DNA of 64,000 bases from Ferruginibacter sp. (GCF_014377975.1 NZ_JACMOO010000171.1:1-64000); one strand, 5' to 3'. Shown: positions 1-9,041, numbered from the stretch's first letter. The notes: generated by a model not told the origin, from the letters alone. Translations and numbers: made by a program.

Positions 1-36
1 ATGTAATATTTAATATAAAGATGGCTACCTTTAATT

Positions 37-450
37 ATGAAAATTAAATTATTGATTGTAACGCTTTTTTTTATTGTGTTGAATTCCTGCAATAATACCG
101 GCAATGTTCCTAATACAGATATTGATGTGGCCAGGGCGTTTATAAAGGACATCCTGGAAAATAATTTTAAAAAGGCCAAAAGTCTGGTGTTGGATGAAAA
201 CATCAATAACCAGTATTTTGATCTTGCAAAAAAGGAATTTGAAAGTAAAACCAAAGAAGATCTTAAAAAATATAAAGCGTCCGATATTATTATAAATGAA
301 CTAAAAAATCTAAATGATACTGTAACCATCGTTAACTATTCAAATTCCTTTAAAAGGGATATCAGGAATGAAGTAAAAGTGGTGAGGGTAAACGGGCAAT
401 GGCTTGTTGATTTAAAGCATACTTTCCAGGACTTCAATAAAGAAAAATAG
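37..450 (+). CDS. Small lipoprotein, DUF4878-like fold
   Basis: A 137-residue protein with a lipoprotein signal: a hydrophobic stretch followed by LNSC with the lipobox cysteine near residue 18, so it is probably anchored in the envelope. The mature part (AFIKDILENNFKKAKSLV at the start, a VNGQWLVDL strand at the end) has the layout of DUF4878/NTF2-like lipoproteins, where a small alpha+beta cone follows the lipid anchor. That assignment is by pattern only and the function is unknown. A strong two-tier hairpin follows the stop codon, so it is probably the last gene of its transcript. Its upstream context lies outside the window. Confidence 0.8.
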   Translation: MKIKLLIVTLFFIVLNSCNNTGNVPNTDIDVARAFIKDILENNFKKAKSLVLDENINNQYFDLAKKEFESKTKEDLKKYKASDIIINELKNLNDTVTIVNYSNSFKRDIRNEVKVVRVNGQWLVDLKHTFQDFNKEK

Positions 451-459
451 TATGGTTGT

Positions 460-504
460 TTTTAAAAGCAAACTTTTACAGGCTGTAAAATGGTGCTTTT
501 AAAA
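460..504 (+). terminator. Two-tier intergenic hairpin after the lipoprotein gene
   Basis: The outer arms TTTTAAAAGCA (460-470) and TGCTTTTAAAA (494-504) enclose an inner stem TTTTACA/TGTAAAA (474-480 and 484-490). It lies 10 bases after the stop codon. The right arm ends in T4A4 rather than a clean T-tract, so it could be a bidirectional terminator or an RNA-stabilising hairpin. Confidence 0.5.
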
Positions 505-568
505 GTCAGTTGCCGGTACTGGCTAAGATAAAAATTAAGTCAATCCAATAAAATTTTAAATTATTTTT

Positions 569-1117
569 ATGTACGTTTTACATCCCTGGCATGGTGCCAC
601 TTATGGAGAAAATGCTCCTGATATTGTAAATGCTCTAATAGAAATACCTCAAGGATCCAGAGCAAAATATGAAATTGATAAAGCCACAGGACTCCTCAAA
701 TTAGACAGGGTAATTCATTCATCCTTTCACTACCCTGTTAATTATGGTTTTATTCCCCAAACCCTGGGAGATGATCATGATCCGCTTGATATATTGGTAA
801 TGTGCGGCGAAAGTATTCAACCGCTATGCCTGGTGGAAGCAACGGTAATTGGAAACATGCAAATGATTGATAATGGAGAAAGAGATGATAAAATTATAGC
901 GGTGGCTACACACGACCCTACAGTTAATCATTTTACCAGTGTACATGATTTGCCGAAGCATTTTATTGCTGTGCTTAAAAACTACTTCGAACAATATAAG
1001 GCACTCGAAAATAAGGTAGTTGAAATTGATGAGTTCCAGGATAAGAAAGCCGCATACGAGGTCATCACTCATGCAATTGCATTTTATAAAAGAAGTTACC
1101 CCAACGGTAATAAATGA
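569..1117 (+). CDS. ppa: Inorganic pyrophosphatase, family I
   Basis: Hydrolyses pyrophosphate to two phosphates in the cytoplasm, pulling biosynthetic reactions forward. The 182 residues match the usual length of soluble family I enzymes. The signature DDHDPLD at residues 68-74 supplies the metal-binding aspartates, and FHYPVNYGFIP at about 53-63 is the conserved strand before it. The start at 569 gives a complete N-terminus. Its TGA stop overlaps the ATG of the next gene (ATGA at 1114-1117), which suggests translational coupling to the membrane protein downstream. Confidence 0.95.
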   Translation: MYVLHPWHGATYGENAPDIVNALIEIPQGSRAKYEIDKATGLLKLDRVIHSSFHYPVNYGFIPQTLGDDHDPLDILVMCGESIQPLCLVEATVIGNMQMIDNGERDDKIIAVATHDPTVNHFTSVHDLPKHFIAVLKNYFEQYKALENKVVEIDEFQDKKAAYEVITHAIAFYKRSYPNGNK

Positions 1118-1557
1118 ACAAAAACAACAAAACCATGGATATACAAACACTCATCATTCTTATAATGATAGGTATCCTGGCGGGCACGCTGGGCGGAATG
1201 GTAGGCGTTGGCGGCGGAATTATTATTGTGCCTGCGCTGGTATTCTTCCTGGGGTTTTCGCAAAAAATGGCGCAAGGTACTTCCCTCGGAATATTACTTT
1301 TACCGGTAGGCCTGTTAGGCGTTATACAATATTACAAACTGGGCTTTGTTGACTTAAGGGTTGTATTTATAATTTCTGCCGGCTTTTTTTTGGGCAGCTT
1401 TTTAGGAAGTAAACTGGCACTTAGTTTATCACAGGAAAGTATGAAAAAAATATTTGCCATCATATTGATACTTGTAGCCGTAAAAATGTTATTTTTTGAA
1501 AAAGAAACTCCAAAAACGAATTCTTCCCTGGAAATAACAACCGAACCTACAAAATAA
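1114..1557 (+). CDS. Half-size TauE/SafE-type membrane permease
   Basis: A 147-residue, strongly hydrophobic protein with about four membrane segments. The glycine-rich first helix (GGMVGVGGGIIIVPALVFF) is the hallmark of the TauE/SafE (DUF81) family, whose full-length members have about eight helices in two halves and export sulfite or organosulfonates. Here only one half is present, so it may work as a dimer. The ATG at 1114 overlaps the ppa stop; an internal ATG at 1135 (MDIQTLIIL) would give a tighter N-terminus and cannot be excluded. The substrate is unknown. A hairpin at 1589-1620 ends the pair. Confidence 0.8.
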   Translation: MNKNNKTMDIQTLIILIMIGILAGTLGGMVGVGGGIIIVPALVFFLGFSQKMAQGTSLGILLLPVGLLGVIQYYKLGFVDLRVVFIISAGFFLGSFLGSKLALSLSQESMKKIFAIILILVAVKMLFFEKETPKTNSSLEITTEPTK

Positions 1558-1588
1558 CATTTCTTTTAAAAATCATTGTTCGCAAATC

Positions 1589-1620
1589 AATAAGTCCTGT
1601 TTAAGGGACTTATTTTATTT
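1589..1620 (+). terminator. Rho-independent terminator after the ppa/TauE pair
   Basis: Perfect 9-bp stem AATAAGTCC (1589-1597) / GGACTTATT (1606-1614) with an 8-base loop, followed by TTATTT. It lies 32 bases after the permease stop. Confidence 0.75.
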
Positions 1621-1805
1621 ATATAACCTGGTATTTGGAAAATCTTTCATTAAATATTAACAAAACCCATCCATTCAGTCATCGCTAAAGTTAGTGTTAG
1701 AAACAGTTTTAGCCTGTAAATCTGATTAAATGCCTTTTTGTTTTAAAGTAAGAATTGTTTGAAGAAACAAGTATGTCAATCTGGCACATTTACATCGTAA
1801 ATGCC

Positions 1806-1813
1806 TATTTTTG
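1806..1813 (+). promoter_or_regulatory. Bacteroidota -7 element for miaB
   Basis: TATTTTTG matches the TAnnTTTG -7 consensus of the Bacteroidota housekeeping sigma factor. Transcription would start near 1818, which supports translation from the ATG at 1830. No convincing -33 TTG is seen. Confidence 0.5.
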
Positions 1814-1829
1814 CACCTTAAATTTACTG

Positions 1830-3275
1830 ATGGATACTTTAATAAATACCAACACAAAAGCGCACGACGAAAAAAGGCAGGGAGAAGCGTTTGCTCCTTT
1901 TGTGGCGGATAAAAACGAATACAGAAAATTATTTTATATAGAAAGCTATGGGTGTGCGATGAATTTTGCTGATAGTGAAGTGGTTGCTTCTATTTTGCAA
2001 CAGCATGGTTATGGCGCAACGTTAAATTTTGAATCTGCAGACCTCATCTTTGTAAATACCTGCTCCATCCGGGAAAAAGCAGAAGCAACGGTAAGTAAAA
2101 GACTTACGGAATTCCGTAAGTTGAAAAAATCTAATCCCGGATTACTGGTAGGTGTATTGGGTTGTATGGCCGAGCGGCTGAAAGAAAAATTCATTGAACA
2201 GGAAAGATTGGTTGACCTGGTAGTTGGCCCGGATGCCTATCGCAGTTTACCGGGGTTAATTGAAGAAGCAGAAACCGGACAGAAGGCTGTAAATGTTTTA
2301 TTAAGCCGCGATGAAACCTATGCTGATATTGCTCCTGTACGTTTAAACAGCAATGGAGTAAATGCTTTTGTAAGCATCATGCGGGGATGTAATAACATGT
2401 GTTCGTTTTGCGTGGTGCCATTTACAAGGGGCAGAGAAAGAAGCCGTGATGCGGATTCTATCATTAAAGAATGCACTTCTTTATTTGAAGACGGTTACAA
2501 AGAAGTAACTTTACTGGGACAAAATGTTGACAGCTATCATTGGGTAGCGACACAAAATTTTGGGCAAAATGAAGGCTATGAAAAGCCTGTAAATTTTGCA
2601 AACCTGCTGGAAAAAGTTGCCTTGATTTCTCCCTTGCTTCGGGTTCGTTTTTCTACGTCTCATCCTAAAGATATTACGGATGAAGTGTTGTTTACAATAG
2701 CAAAATATGATAACATCTGCAACTACATCCATTTGCCGGTGCAAAGTGGCAGCAGCAGGATATTGCAACTGATGAACAGAACTTATACCAGGGAATGGTA
2801 TATCGCCAAAGTAAACCGTATCAGGGAAATATTACCCGATGCAGGTTTATCAACCGATATGATCACAGGGTTTTGTACAGAAACAGAAGAAGATCACCAG
2901 CAATCGCTGAGCCTGATGGAATATTGTAAATACGACCTGGCTTACATGTATTTTTACAGCCAGCGGCCCGGAACACTTGCTGCACGGAGGTTTGAAGATG
3001 ATGTTCCCGAAGATATCAAAAAAAGAAGATTGCAGGAAATGGTAAACCTGCACCGTAAAAATACCCTGCAGAGTATGCAGCGGGATGTGGGTAAAACATG
3101 CAGGGTTTTGGTTGAAGGATTTTCTAAAAAAACGCCTGATGAATTACAAGGAAGAAATGACCAGAATAAAGTGGTGGTTTTTCCAAAACAAAATTTTAAA
3201 AAAGGGGAGTATGTTTTTATAAAAATTACTGCCTGTACAGCGGGCACGTTAATTGGTACTGCTGTGGATATATAA
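1830..3275 (+). CDS. miaB: tRNA-2-methylthio-N6-dimethylallyladenosine synthase
   Basis: Radical SAM methylthiotransferase that converts i6A37 to ms2i6A37 in tRNAs reading UNN codons. From the ATG at 1830 it has 481 residues. Three N-terminal cysteines bind the auxiliary cluster ([30 protein letters not shown]). The radical SAM cluster motif is CNNMCSFC, followed by [10 protein letters not shown], which is typical of MiaB rather than MtaB or RimO. The last ~65 residues ([10 protein letters not shown] to GTAVDI) form the TRAM domain. The frame stays open upstream to 1755, but the -7 element at 1806-1813 lies inside that extension, so 1830 is the likely start. Confidence 0.95.
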   Translation: MDTLINTNTKAHDEKRQGEAFAPFVADKNEYRKLFYIESYGCAMNFADSEVVASILQQHGYGATLNFESADLIFVNTCSIREKAEATVSKRLTEFRKLKKSNPGLLVGVLGCMAERLKEKFIEQERLVDLVVGPDAYRSLPGLIEEAETGQKAVNVLLSRDETYADIAPVRLNSNGVNAFVSIMRGCNNMCSFCVVPFTRGRERSRDADSIIKECTSLFEDGYKEVTLLGQNVDSYHWVATQNFGQNEGYEKPVNFANLLEKVALISPLLRVRFSTSHPKDITDEVLFTIAKYDNICNYIHLPVQSGSSRILQLMNRTYTREWYIAKVNRIREILPDAGLSTDMITGFCTETEEDHQQSLSLMEYCKYDLAYMYFYSQRPGTLAARRFEDDVPEDIKKRRLQEMVNLHRKNTLQSMQRDVGKTCRVLVEGFSKKTPDELQGRNDQNKVVVFPKQNFKKGEYVFIKITACTAGTLIGTAVDI

Positions 3276-3412
3276 AAAATACTTTTTTATGACGGGGAGT
3301 ATGAAAGCATTTTCTTAAAAATATTCCCTTCTGTTACAAGAAAAAAATTGAAACAACTTTATAAATTATTCCCGCTTTGCGGATACAAAATGCAGTTGCA
3401 TTTATTTTAATT

Positions 3413-4651
3413 ATGGACTTACAATCAATTAAAAACCGTTTTGCAATTATTGGCAACTCCACTGCCCTTAACCATGCTTTAAATATTGCAGCTCAGGTTG
3501 CCAATACGGATCTGAGTGTTTTAATTAATGGCGAGAGCGGTGTGGGTAAAGAGGTGTTCTCCCAAATCATTCATGCATTGAGTTCAAGAAAACACAATTC
3601 GTTTATAGCCGTTAACTGCGGGGCCATTCCGGAAGGAACCATTGATAGCGAATTATTCGGCCACGAAAAAGGTTCTTTTACGGGTGCGGTTGACAGTCGT
3701 AAAGGTTACTTTGAAACAGTGAATGGCGGCACTATTTTTTTGGATGAAATTGGTGAGTTGCCGTTGGGTACGCAGGCCAGGTTATTGCGGGTGCTGGAAG
3801 CGGGTGAATACATACGGGTGGGTAGCAGTAAAGTACAAAAAACAGATGTAAGGGTAATTGCAGCAACCAATAAAGAACTGATTGAGTTTACCCAAACGGG
3901 AAGGTTTAGAGAAGATTTATATTATCGTTTAAATACAGTACCCATAAGAGTTCCATCGTTAAGGGACCGCAAAGAGGATATCCCGTTATTGTTTAGAAAA
4001 TTTGCCGCAGATTTTTCAGACAGGTACAAGGGAGCACCTATTCAATTAGAAGAAGATGCAAAGAATTTATTGATGAATTATCCATGGCCGGGCAATGTAA
4101 GGGAACTAAAAAATATTGCCGAACAGATATCCGTATTATCCAAAGAAAAAAATGTTTCTGCAAAAGAATTACAAAGTTTTTTGCCAGATCATAATTACAA
4201 TCGTTTACCTGTTTTAGCAGGAGGCAAATCAGCAGTGAGCCAGCAGGAATTTGCCAATGAAAGAGAGATATTATACAAACTATTTTTTGACATGAAAAAA
4301 GATGTCAATGAACTGAAGAAAATGTTTTTTGATCTTTTGCAAAATCCAAATCTGACGTCTCACATGCCCATGTATAACAATAATGATAACTCGCTGCCGG
4401 ACTTAAAAAATAATGCAGGGCAAAATAATTATTCGTCGTCCAGCCTGCCGGTTTTTATCAATCAAAATGGCAATGAAATTCATCAGCATGAACAGATAGA
4501 AGAATCCTTGAGCATTATGGATAAAGAAAAAGAACTGATCATTAAAGCATTAAAAAAACATAAGGGAAAGCGAAAGGATGCCTCGTCTGACCTCGGCATC
4601 AGCGAAAGAACGCTGTACCGGAAACTGAAAGAATATGATATTGAAGAGTAA
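3413..4651 (+). CDS. Sigma-54-dependent activator, no sensory domain
   Basis: A 412-residue bacterial enhancer-binding protein. The AAA+ domain starts almost at the N-terminus: Walker A GESGVGKE at residues 40-47, the sigma-54 contact loop GSFTGA at 87-92, and Walker B FLDEIGEL near 112. A variable, Asn-rich linker (residues ~270-350) leads to a Fis-type helix-turn-helix at the C-terminus (DLGISERTLYRKLKEY). There is no receiver, GAF or PAS domain, so control is probably by expression level or a partner protein. An upstream TTG at 3377 would add 12 residues; the ATG at 3413 is preferred. It sits between miaB and lptE and is followed by a 40-bp palindrome. Confidence 0.9.
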   Translation: MDLQSIKNRFAIIGNSTALNHALNIAAQVANTDLSVLINGESGVGKEVFSQIIHALSSRKHNSFIAVNCGAIPEGTIDSELFGHEKGSFTGAVDSRKGYFETVNGGTIFLDEIGELPLGTQARLLRVLEAGEYIRVGSSKVQKTDVRVIAATNKELIEFTQTGRFREDLYYRLNTVPIRVPSLRDRKEDIPLLFRKFAADFSDRYKGAPIQLEEDAKNLLMNYPWPGNVRELKNIAEQISVLSKEKNVSAKELQSFLPDHNYNRLPVLAGGKSAVSQQEFANEREILYKLFFDMKKDVNELKKMFFDLLQNPNLTSHMPMYNNNDNSLPDLKNNAGQNNYSSSSLPVFINQNGNEIHQHEQIEESLSIMDKEKELIIKALKKHKGKRKDASSDLGISERTLYRKLKEYDIEE

Positions 4652-4667
4652 TAATTAACGCTGCTTT

Positions 4668-4707
4668 TATCGGGATTTTCTGTTTTTAAAAACAGAAAAT
4701 CCCGATA
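4668..4707 (+). terminator. Perfect 40-bp palindrome, terminator-like
   Basis: Bases 4668-4687 are the exact reverse complement of 4688-4707, so the inverted repeat has no loop beyond its own centre. GTTTT follows. It lies 17 bases after the activator stop and before lptE. It most likely forms a terminator or a processing hairpin, but the length and perfection are unusual. Confidence 0.65.
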
Positions 4708-4738
4708 GTTTTAACAATTATACATAAATAAAAACAGG

Positions 4739-4746
4739 TTAATTTG
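4739..4746 (+). promoter_or_regulatory. Possible -7 element just upstream of lptE
   Basis: TTAATTTG differs from TAnnTTTG at one position and ends 4 bases before the ATG at 4751. If used, the mRNA would be almost leaderless. Weak evidence on its own. Confidence 0.3.
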
Positions 4747-4750
4747 CAAT

Positions 4751-5311
4751 ATGATGCAAGCTTCATCTTTTAATAAAAAACTACATCCAGTTAATTGGGT
4801 TAACCGTGTTGGTTTGATGACAATCTGTTTTTTTGTAGTAATTGTTTTTAGTTTCAATACCTGTAAATATTCATTTAAGGATACCTCTCCTATTCCGGCT
4901 GAAATAAAAACCTTTCGGGTAAATTATCTTGAAAACAAGGCCAGGTACATCAATACACAATTAAGTCCGCAATTAACTGAAAAATTAAAAGATAAAATAC
5001 GCGGCAATACAAGGCTTCGCCAGGTGAATGAAGACAGTGCGCATTACGATATCAGCGGTTATGTATCTGATTATACGGTAAGCACCAGTGGCATTTCAGG
5101 TAATACTGCCAGTAGCAACAGATTGTCTGTTTCTTTTCACCTTATCTTTAAAAATAATTTAGATATTTCCAAAAATTTTGAAACTGATATATCCACCAAC
5201 TATGATTTCAGTGCATCTCAAAACCTGTCGCAGGCCGAGTCTACACTAACACCAGATATTATTAAAAATACCATTGACGGCATCTTTAATAAAATCTTTT
5301 CCAACTGGTAA
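4751..5311 (+). CDS. lptE: LPS-assembly lipoprotein LptE-like
   Basis: A 186-residue protein with an N-terminal hydrophobic segment ending in FNTCKYSF, a lipobox-like Cys at about residue 38. The mature region (IPAEIKTFRVNYLENKARYI at the start, then strand-rich sequence and DIIKNTIDGIFNKIF at the end) matches the Bacteroidota LptE family, which plugs the LptD barrel and delivers lipopolysaccharide to the outer membrane. The family reading is from pattern recognition. It is followed after 41 bases by an unknown protein and then secG. Confidence 0.8.
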   Translation: MMQASSFNKKLHPVNWVNRVGLMTICFFVVIVFSFNTCKYSFKDTSPIPAEIKTFRVNYLENKARYINTQLSPQLTEKLKDKIRGNTRLRQVNEDSAHYDISGYVSDYTVSTSGISGNTASSNRLSVSFHLIFKNNLDISKNFETDISTNYDFSASQNLSQAESTLTPDIIKNTIDGIFNKIFSNW

Positions 5312-5352
5312 ATGTCGGTTAATAATATTTATTTAAAAATCTGTTGTAAAAT

Positions 5353-6465
5353 ATGCAAAATACCGATCTTCTTTTTAAATCTTTATTTAAAAGAAACTTT
5401 CGTGCAGCTGACACAAAAGCTTTTCTGGCTGCCCTTACAAAAGAACATCCTTATTTTACTGCGGCTCAGTTTTATTTATTAAAACAAACCGAAAATACAG
5501 GTCGGGATTTTGTTAGTCAGGCAGCTAAAACATCGCTCCTTTTCAACAATCCTTTCTGGTTAAATTTTCAGTTAAATCAATTGGATACAATCATACCTGA
5601 GAAAGAACAGATTATTGAAAAAAGTAAAAATGATTTTGGAGGAGAAACAGAAGATTCCGAAAAATTACAACCATCAGCGGACGAAACTAAAATTATTGAT
5701 GAGGAAATTTTAATTGCAGTACAACATCAGCAAACACAAATCACCGATATTAAAAACGAAATAGAACCGATAGTTTTACAACAACAGTCCACATCCATTT
5801 TTTCACCCATCACAACAATAAACAATGCGGTAAATAACGGGAATAATTACGCGACTGGTGATGAAATTTTAATTGTAGAACCTTCTCATCCAACAGAAAT
5901 ACCAGATACCGAAAACAACATAGTACCAGTAGTTTTGCAAGAACATTCTGCATCTATTTTTACACCAGGTGTAGTAATAAATGAAACGTTAGATGAGGAA
6001 GAGGATTACGATAATGAGGAAGAAGAAGACAATGGAAAAGATATTCAGCCACTGAATATTAAATTAAATTTTGATGCTTCAGTTATTACCAAGGATGATA
6101 CCATTTCTTATCAGCCCTTGTACACTTCAGATTATTTTGCCAGCCTTGGCATTAAATTGGATGAAAACGGAAAGCCGGTTGATAAGCTGGGTAAACAATT
6201 GAAAAGCTTTACTGACTGGCTTAAAATTATGAAGAAAATACATCCGGATCAGTTATCCCAAGAGTCCGGCCAGTCAGACATTGAGATACAAAAAATGGCG
6301 GAAAAATCCAATACTAAAGGAGATATATTAACCGAAGCAATGGCAGAGGTATTAGCTCAGCAGGGCAAAATAACAAAAGCCATTGAAGTATATCAAAAAT
6401 TAAGTTTGCTCAATCCTTCTAAAAGCGCTTACTTTGTAGCCAAAATTAACAGCATCGAAAGATAG
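5353..6465 (+). CDS. Acidic protein with internal repeats, function unknown
   Basis: 370 residues with no signal peptide and no enzyme motif. The N-terminal ~75 residues are alpha-helical (FRAADTKAFLAALTKEHPYF). The middle is acidic and low in complexity, with two related blocks, NEIEPIVLQQQSTSIFSP and NNIVPVVLQEHSASIFTP, about 60 residues apart, and a run of Asp/Glu near residues 215-230. The C-terminal ~60 residues (MAEVLAQQGKITKAIEVYQK) read as a single TPR-like hairpin. It lies between lptE and secG and may be co-transcribed with both, which hints at an envelope or secretion role, but this is inference. Confidence 0.85.
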   Translation: MQNTDLLFKSLFKRNFRAADTKAFLAALTKEHPYFTAAQFYLLKQTENTGRDFVSQAAKTSLLFNNPFWLNFQLNQLDTIIPEKEQIIEKSKNDFGGETEDSEKLQPSADETKIIDEEILIAVQHQQTQITDIKNEIEPIVLQQQSTSIFSPITTINNAVNNGNNYATGDEILIVEPSHPTEIPDTENNIVPVVLQEHSASIFTPGVVINETLDEEEDYDNEEEEDNGKDIQPLNIKLNFDASVITKDDTISYQPLYTSDYFASLGIKLDENGKPVDKLGKQLKSFTDWLKIMKKIHPDQLSQESGQSDIEIQKMAEKSNTKGDILTEAMAEVLAQQGKITKAIEVYQKLSLLNPSKSAYFVAKINSIER

Positions 6466-6516
6466 GTTAATTGGATAAAATCAATTCAAAAATAATTTTA
6501 ATTAAAGCATACCGTT

Positions 6517-6867
6517 ATGTTAATTGTATTCGGAATTTTAATCATACTGTCTTCAGTTATTTTAGGGTTAATCGTATTGGTTCAAAATCCAAAAGGCGGT
6601 GGATTATCTGGTAGTTTAGGTGGCTTCAGCAACCAATTGATGGGCGTTAAACAAACCACCGATGTACTGGAAAAAGGCACCTGGTTTTTTGCAGGCATTG
6701 TTGCTATTCTTTGCATAGCATCTTCCGCGTTTATCCCCTCCGCAACCGGTACTTCATCAAAAAATGATGAATTAATTAAAAATGCACCTGCTTCATTGCC
6801 TTCAACTAAACCAACCAATGCGGTGCCAATTACTACGCCAGGTGCGGATTCGCCCAAATCAAAATAA
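6517..6867 (+). CDS. secG: Preprotein translocase subunit SecG
   Basis: A 116-residue inner-membrane protein, the accessory subunit of SecYEG. It has two hydrophobic helices (LIVFGILIILSSVILGLIVL at the start and WFFAGIVAILCIASSAF near residue 60) joined by the conserved cytoplasmic loop VLVQNPKGGGLSG. The C-terminal Pro/Ala/Thr-rich tail is typical of Bacteroidota SecG. The gene lies 51 bases after the acidic protein and is followed by a clear terminator. Confidence 0.92.
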   Translation: MLIVFGILIILSSVILGLIVLVQNPKGGGLSGSLGGFSNQLMGVKQTTDVLEKGTWFFAGIVAILCIASSAFIPSATGTSSKNDELIKNAPASLPSTKPTNAVPITTPGADSPKSK

Positions 6868-6886
6868 AATATTTTAAAAAATATCT

Positions 6887-6917
6887 AAACCCCGTCTGTT
6901 TATGACGGGGTTTTTAT
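6887..6917 (+). terminator. Rho-independent terminator after secG
   Basis: GC-rich stem AACCCCGTC (6888-6896) / GACGGGGTT (6904-6912) with a 7-base loop and a following T-run. It lies 20 bases after the secG stop. Confidence 0.9.
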
Positions 6918-6954
6918 TTTACTTTTAGTATCCATTGAAAACAGGATTACGATT

Positions 6955-8001
6955 ATGGCTTCCGTTAAAAAAATTTCTTTTGTTATTTTTATTGTACTTG
7001 CTGTATTTACAACCTTTGTTGCCTGGCGGATATTTGGCAGCAATACTGATTTTGCTGAAAGCAGGAAAAGTTTTTACATTCAAACCGGTAGCAATTTTAA
7101 TGACGTTATCAGCCAGTTAGCCGAACAAAAAATTCTTAAAAACCCCGGCACTTTTAAATTACTTGCCCACCAGTTAAAGTACGATGCAAATATAAAAGCC
7201 GGCAGGTATGTAATTGAAAACGGCGCCAGTATTTTTAAAGTAATAAAAGTTTTAAAAGCCGGCAGGCAAACACCTGTGAATTTAGTAATTACCAAGCTTC
7301 GTACTAAAGAAGACCTGGCACAAAAAATAGGCAATAATTTTGAATGTGATTCTTCAGCAGTAATTGCTTTGCTCAACAACAACGATTCGTTGCTGCATTA
7401 TGGATTAGATACCAATACCGCCATGACAGCGGTTATACCCAACACCTACGCAATTTTATGGAATACTTCGGCCATAAAAATATTTAAAAAATTATTTACA
7501 GAACAGGAAAAATTCTGGACTACTGAAAGAAAGAAAAAAGCAGCCGCATTGAATCTATCTCCCAAACAATTATATATCCTGGCCAGTATTGTAGAAGAAG
7601 AAAGTAATAAGGAAGAAGATAAAGGAAAGATTGCAAGCGTGTACCTTAACCGCCTGCAAACAGGTATGCGGCTTTCTGCCGACCCAACAGTCATCTTTGC
7701 TTTAAAAGATTTTTCCATCAGGCGGGTGTATAGAAAATATACGGAGTTCCCTTCCCCATATAATACGTATCTCAACAACGGCTTACCGCCCGGGCCTGTT
7801 TGCACACCATCCATAAAAACAATTGATGCTGTACTGGATGCACCTAAGACCAATTATCTTTATTTTGTGGCGCAACCCAATTTAACCGGCTATTCAAATT
7901 TTGCTACTACCTACAAGGAGCATATGATGTTTGCAAAACAATACCAGCAATGGCTTACAGAATATTTAAAAGCTAAACAAACTACCGACAGTTTAAAGTG
8001 A
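6955..8001 (+). CDS. mltG: Endolytic murein transglycosylase MltG
   Basis: A 348-residue single-pass inner-membrane protein (N-terminal hydrophobic segment VIFIVLAVFTTFVAW) of the YceG/MltG family, which cleaves nascent glycan strands and sets their length. After a LysM-like region comes the catalytic core: ILASIVEEES holds the conserved catalytic glutamate, followed by SVYLNRLQTGMRLSADPTV and YNTYLNNGLPPGPVC, all signature segments. Its stop codon overlaps the GTG that may start the next gene. Confidence 0.93.
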   Translation: MASVKKISFVIFIVLAVFTTFVAWRIFGSNTDFAESRKSFYIQTGSNFNDVISQLAEQKILKNPGTFKLLAHQLKYDANIKAGRYVIENGASIFKVIKVLKAGRQTPVNLVITKLRTKEDLAQKIGNNFECDSSAVIALLNNNDSLLHYGLDTNTAMTAVIPNTYAILWNTSAIKIFKKLFTEQEKFWTTERKKKAAALNLSPKQLYILASIVEEESNKEEDKGKIASVYLNRLQTGMRLSADPTVIFALKDFSIRRVYRKYTEFPSPYNTYLNNGLPPGPVCTPSIKTIDAVLDAPKTNYLYFVAQPNLTGYSNFATTYKEHMMFAKQYQQWLTEYLKAKQTTDSLK

Positions 8002-9041
8002 TTTGTTTTTTTAGCCGCTTAATCAGTAGGTTTGTTGCCTCAAAATTTTACTCATATTACATAACAAGACATTACGCATTGAATAAATTAGAACGGATTA
8101 TAGTAAATAAAACACCCATTGGCTATTTTTTTCGCAAGAGCAAAAAATGGCATTTGCCGGGCTTTGAGGGTGTGCCTTTATATGATGTTATTATTTTTTT
8201 TTACAAGCAGGTAAAAACGGTAGGGCTAACAGAAAGAGCCTCTGCTGTTGCGTACAATTTCATAATGGCAATACCACCGTCTTTTTTATTTTTATTTACG
8301 TTAATACCTAGTCTGCCATTTATATCCAAAAGAAGCATCAAGCTGCAGTTACATGGTTTAATAACCGATGTAATTCCTCTAAAAGTGCATAACGAAAATC
8401 TGATAAAATTTGTTGATAGTTTTATTGATGGTTCTAAAATTGGCCTTATCTCCTTTGGCTTTATTACCGCATTATTTTTTGCATCCAATGCCATGATGGG
8501 TATTATGCGTTCTTTCAATAAAAATTATATTGGCTTTGCAAAAAGAAAAGGTTTACACAACCGCTGGATGGCCATTAAATTAACGATCCTGCTGTTTTTG
8601 GTAGTGCTGGGCAGCTTGATACTTTTGATAACACAGGGTGCTGTTTTAAAATGGATCGGGATAGAAAGTGAAACCATCCGCAACATCATTTATTATGCAA
8701 GATGGATTTTGATTGTATCGATGATTTTTTATTCAATGGCATTCATTTACAAATATGCACCGGCTGTGCAAAAACGCTGGAAATTAGTAAGCCCCGGAGC
8801 TATACTGGCAACCACTTTAAGTATCTTGGCCTCCGTTGGGTTCTCTTATTTTGTAAATAATTTTGGCAGGTACAATGCCTTATATGGTTCCATCGGCACC
8901 ATCATTGTTTTAATGGCCCTCATCTATATAAATTCACTTGTGCTGATGATTGGCTTCGAGTTAAACGTAAGCATTAAAAGTCTTAAATCTATAGCTGAAA
9001 AAAGGGAGATAGTAGAAAAAGAAAGTCTGGAGACCAAATGA
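7998..9041 (+). CDS. YihY/virulence factor BrkB family membrane protein
   Basis: About 347 residues with six or so membrane helices. The segment LTERASAVAYNFIMAIPPS and the later SIGTIIVLMALIYINSLVLM are hallmarks of the YihY/BrkB (formerly called RNase BN) family, whose biochemical role is unsettled. The start is uncertain: GTG at 7998 overlaps the mltG stop, TTG at 8079 is an alternative, and there is no ATG before the conserved core. Confidence 0.85.
   Translation: MICFFSRLISRFVASKFYSYYITRHYALNKLERIIVNKTPIGYFFRKSKKWHLPGFEGVPLYDVIIFFYKQVKTVGLTERASAVAYNFIMAIPPSFLFLFTLIPSLPFISKRSIKLQLHGLITDVIPLKVHNENLIKFVDSFIDGSKIGLISFGFITALFFASNAMMGIMRSFNKNYIGFAKRKGLHNRWMAIKLTILLFLVVLGSLILLITQGAVLKWIGIESETIRNIIYYARWILIVSMIFYSMAFIYKYAPAVQKRWKLVSPGAILATTLSILASVGFSYFVNNFGRYNALYGSIGTIIVLMALIYINSLVLMIGFELNVSIKSLKSIAEKREIVEKESLETK

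Noticed and set aside
1755-1829. Upstream extension of miaB
   Set aside because: A promoter -7 element falls inside it and the residues are not MiaB-like.
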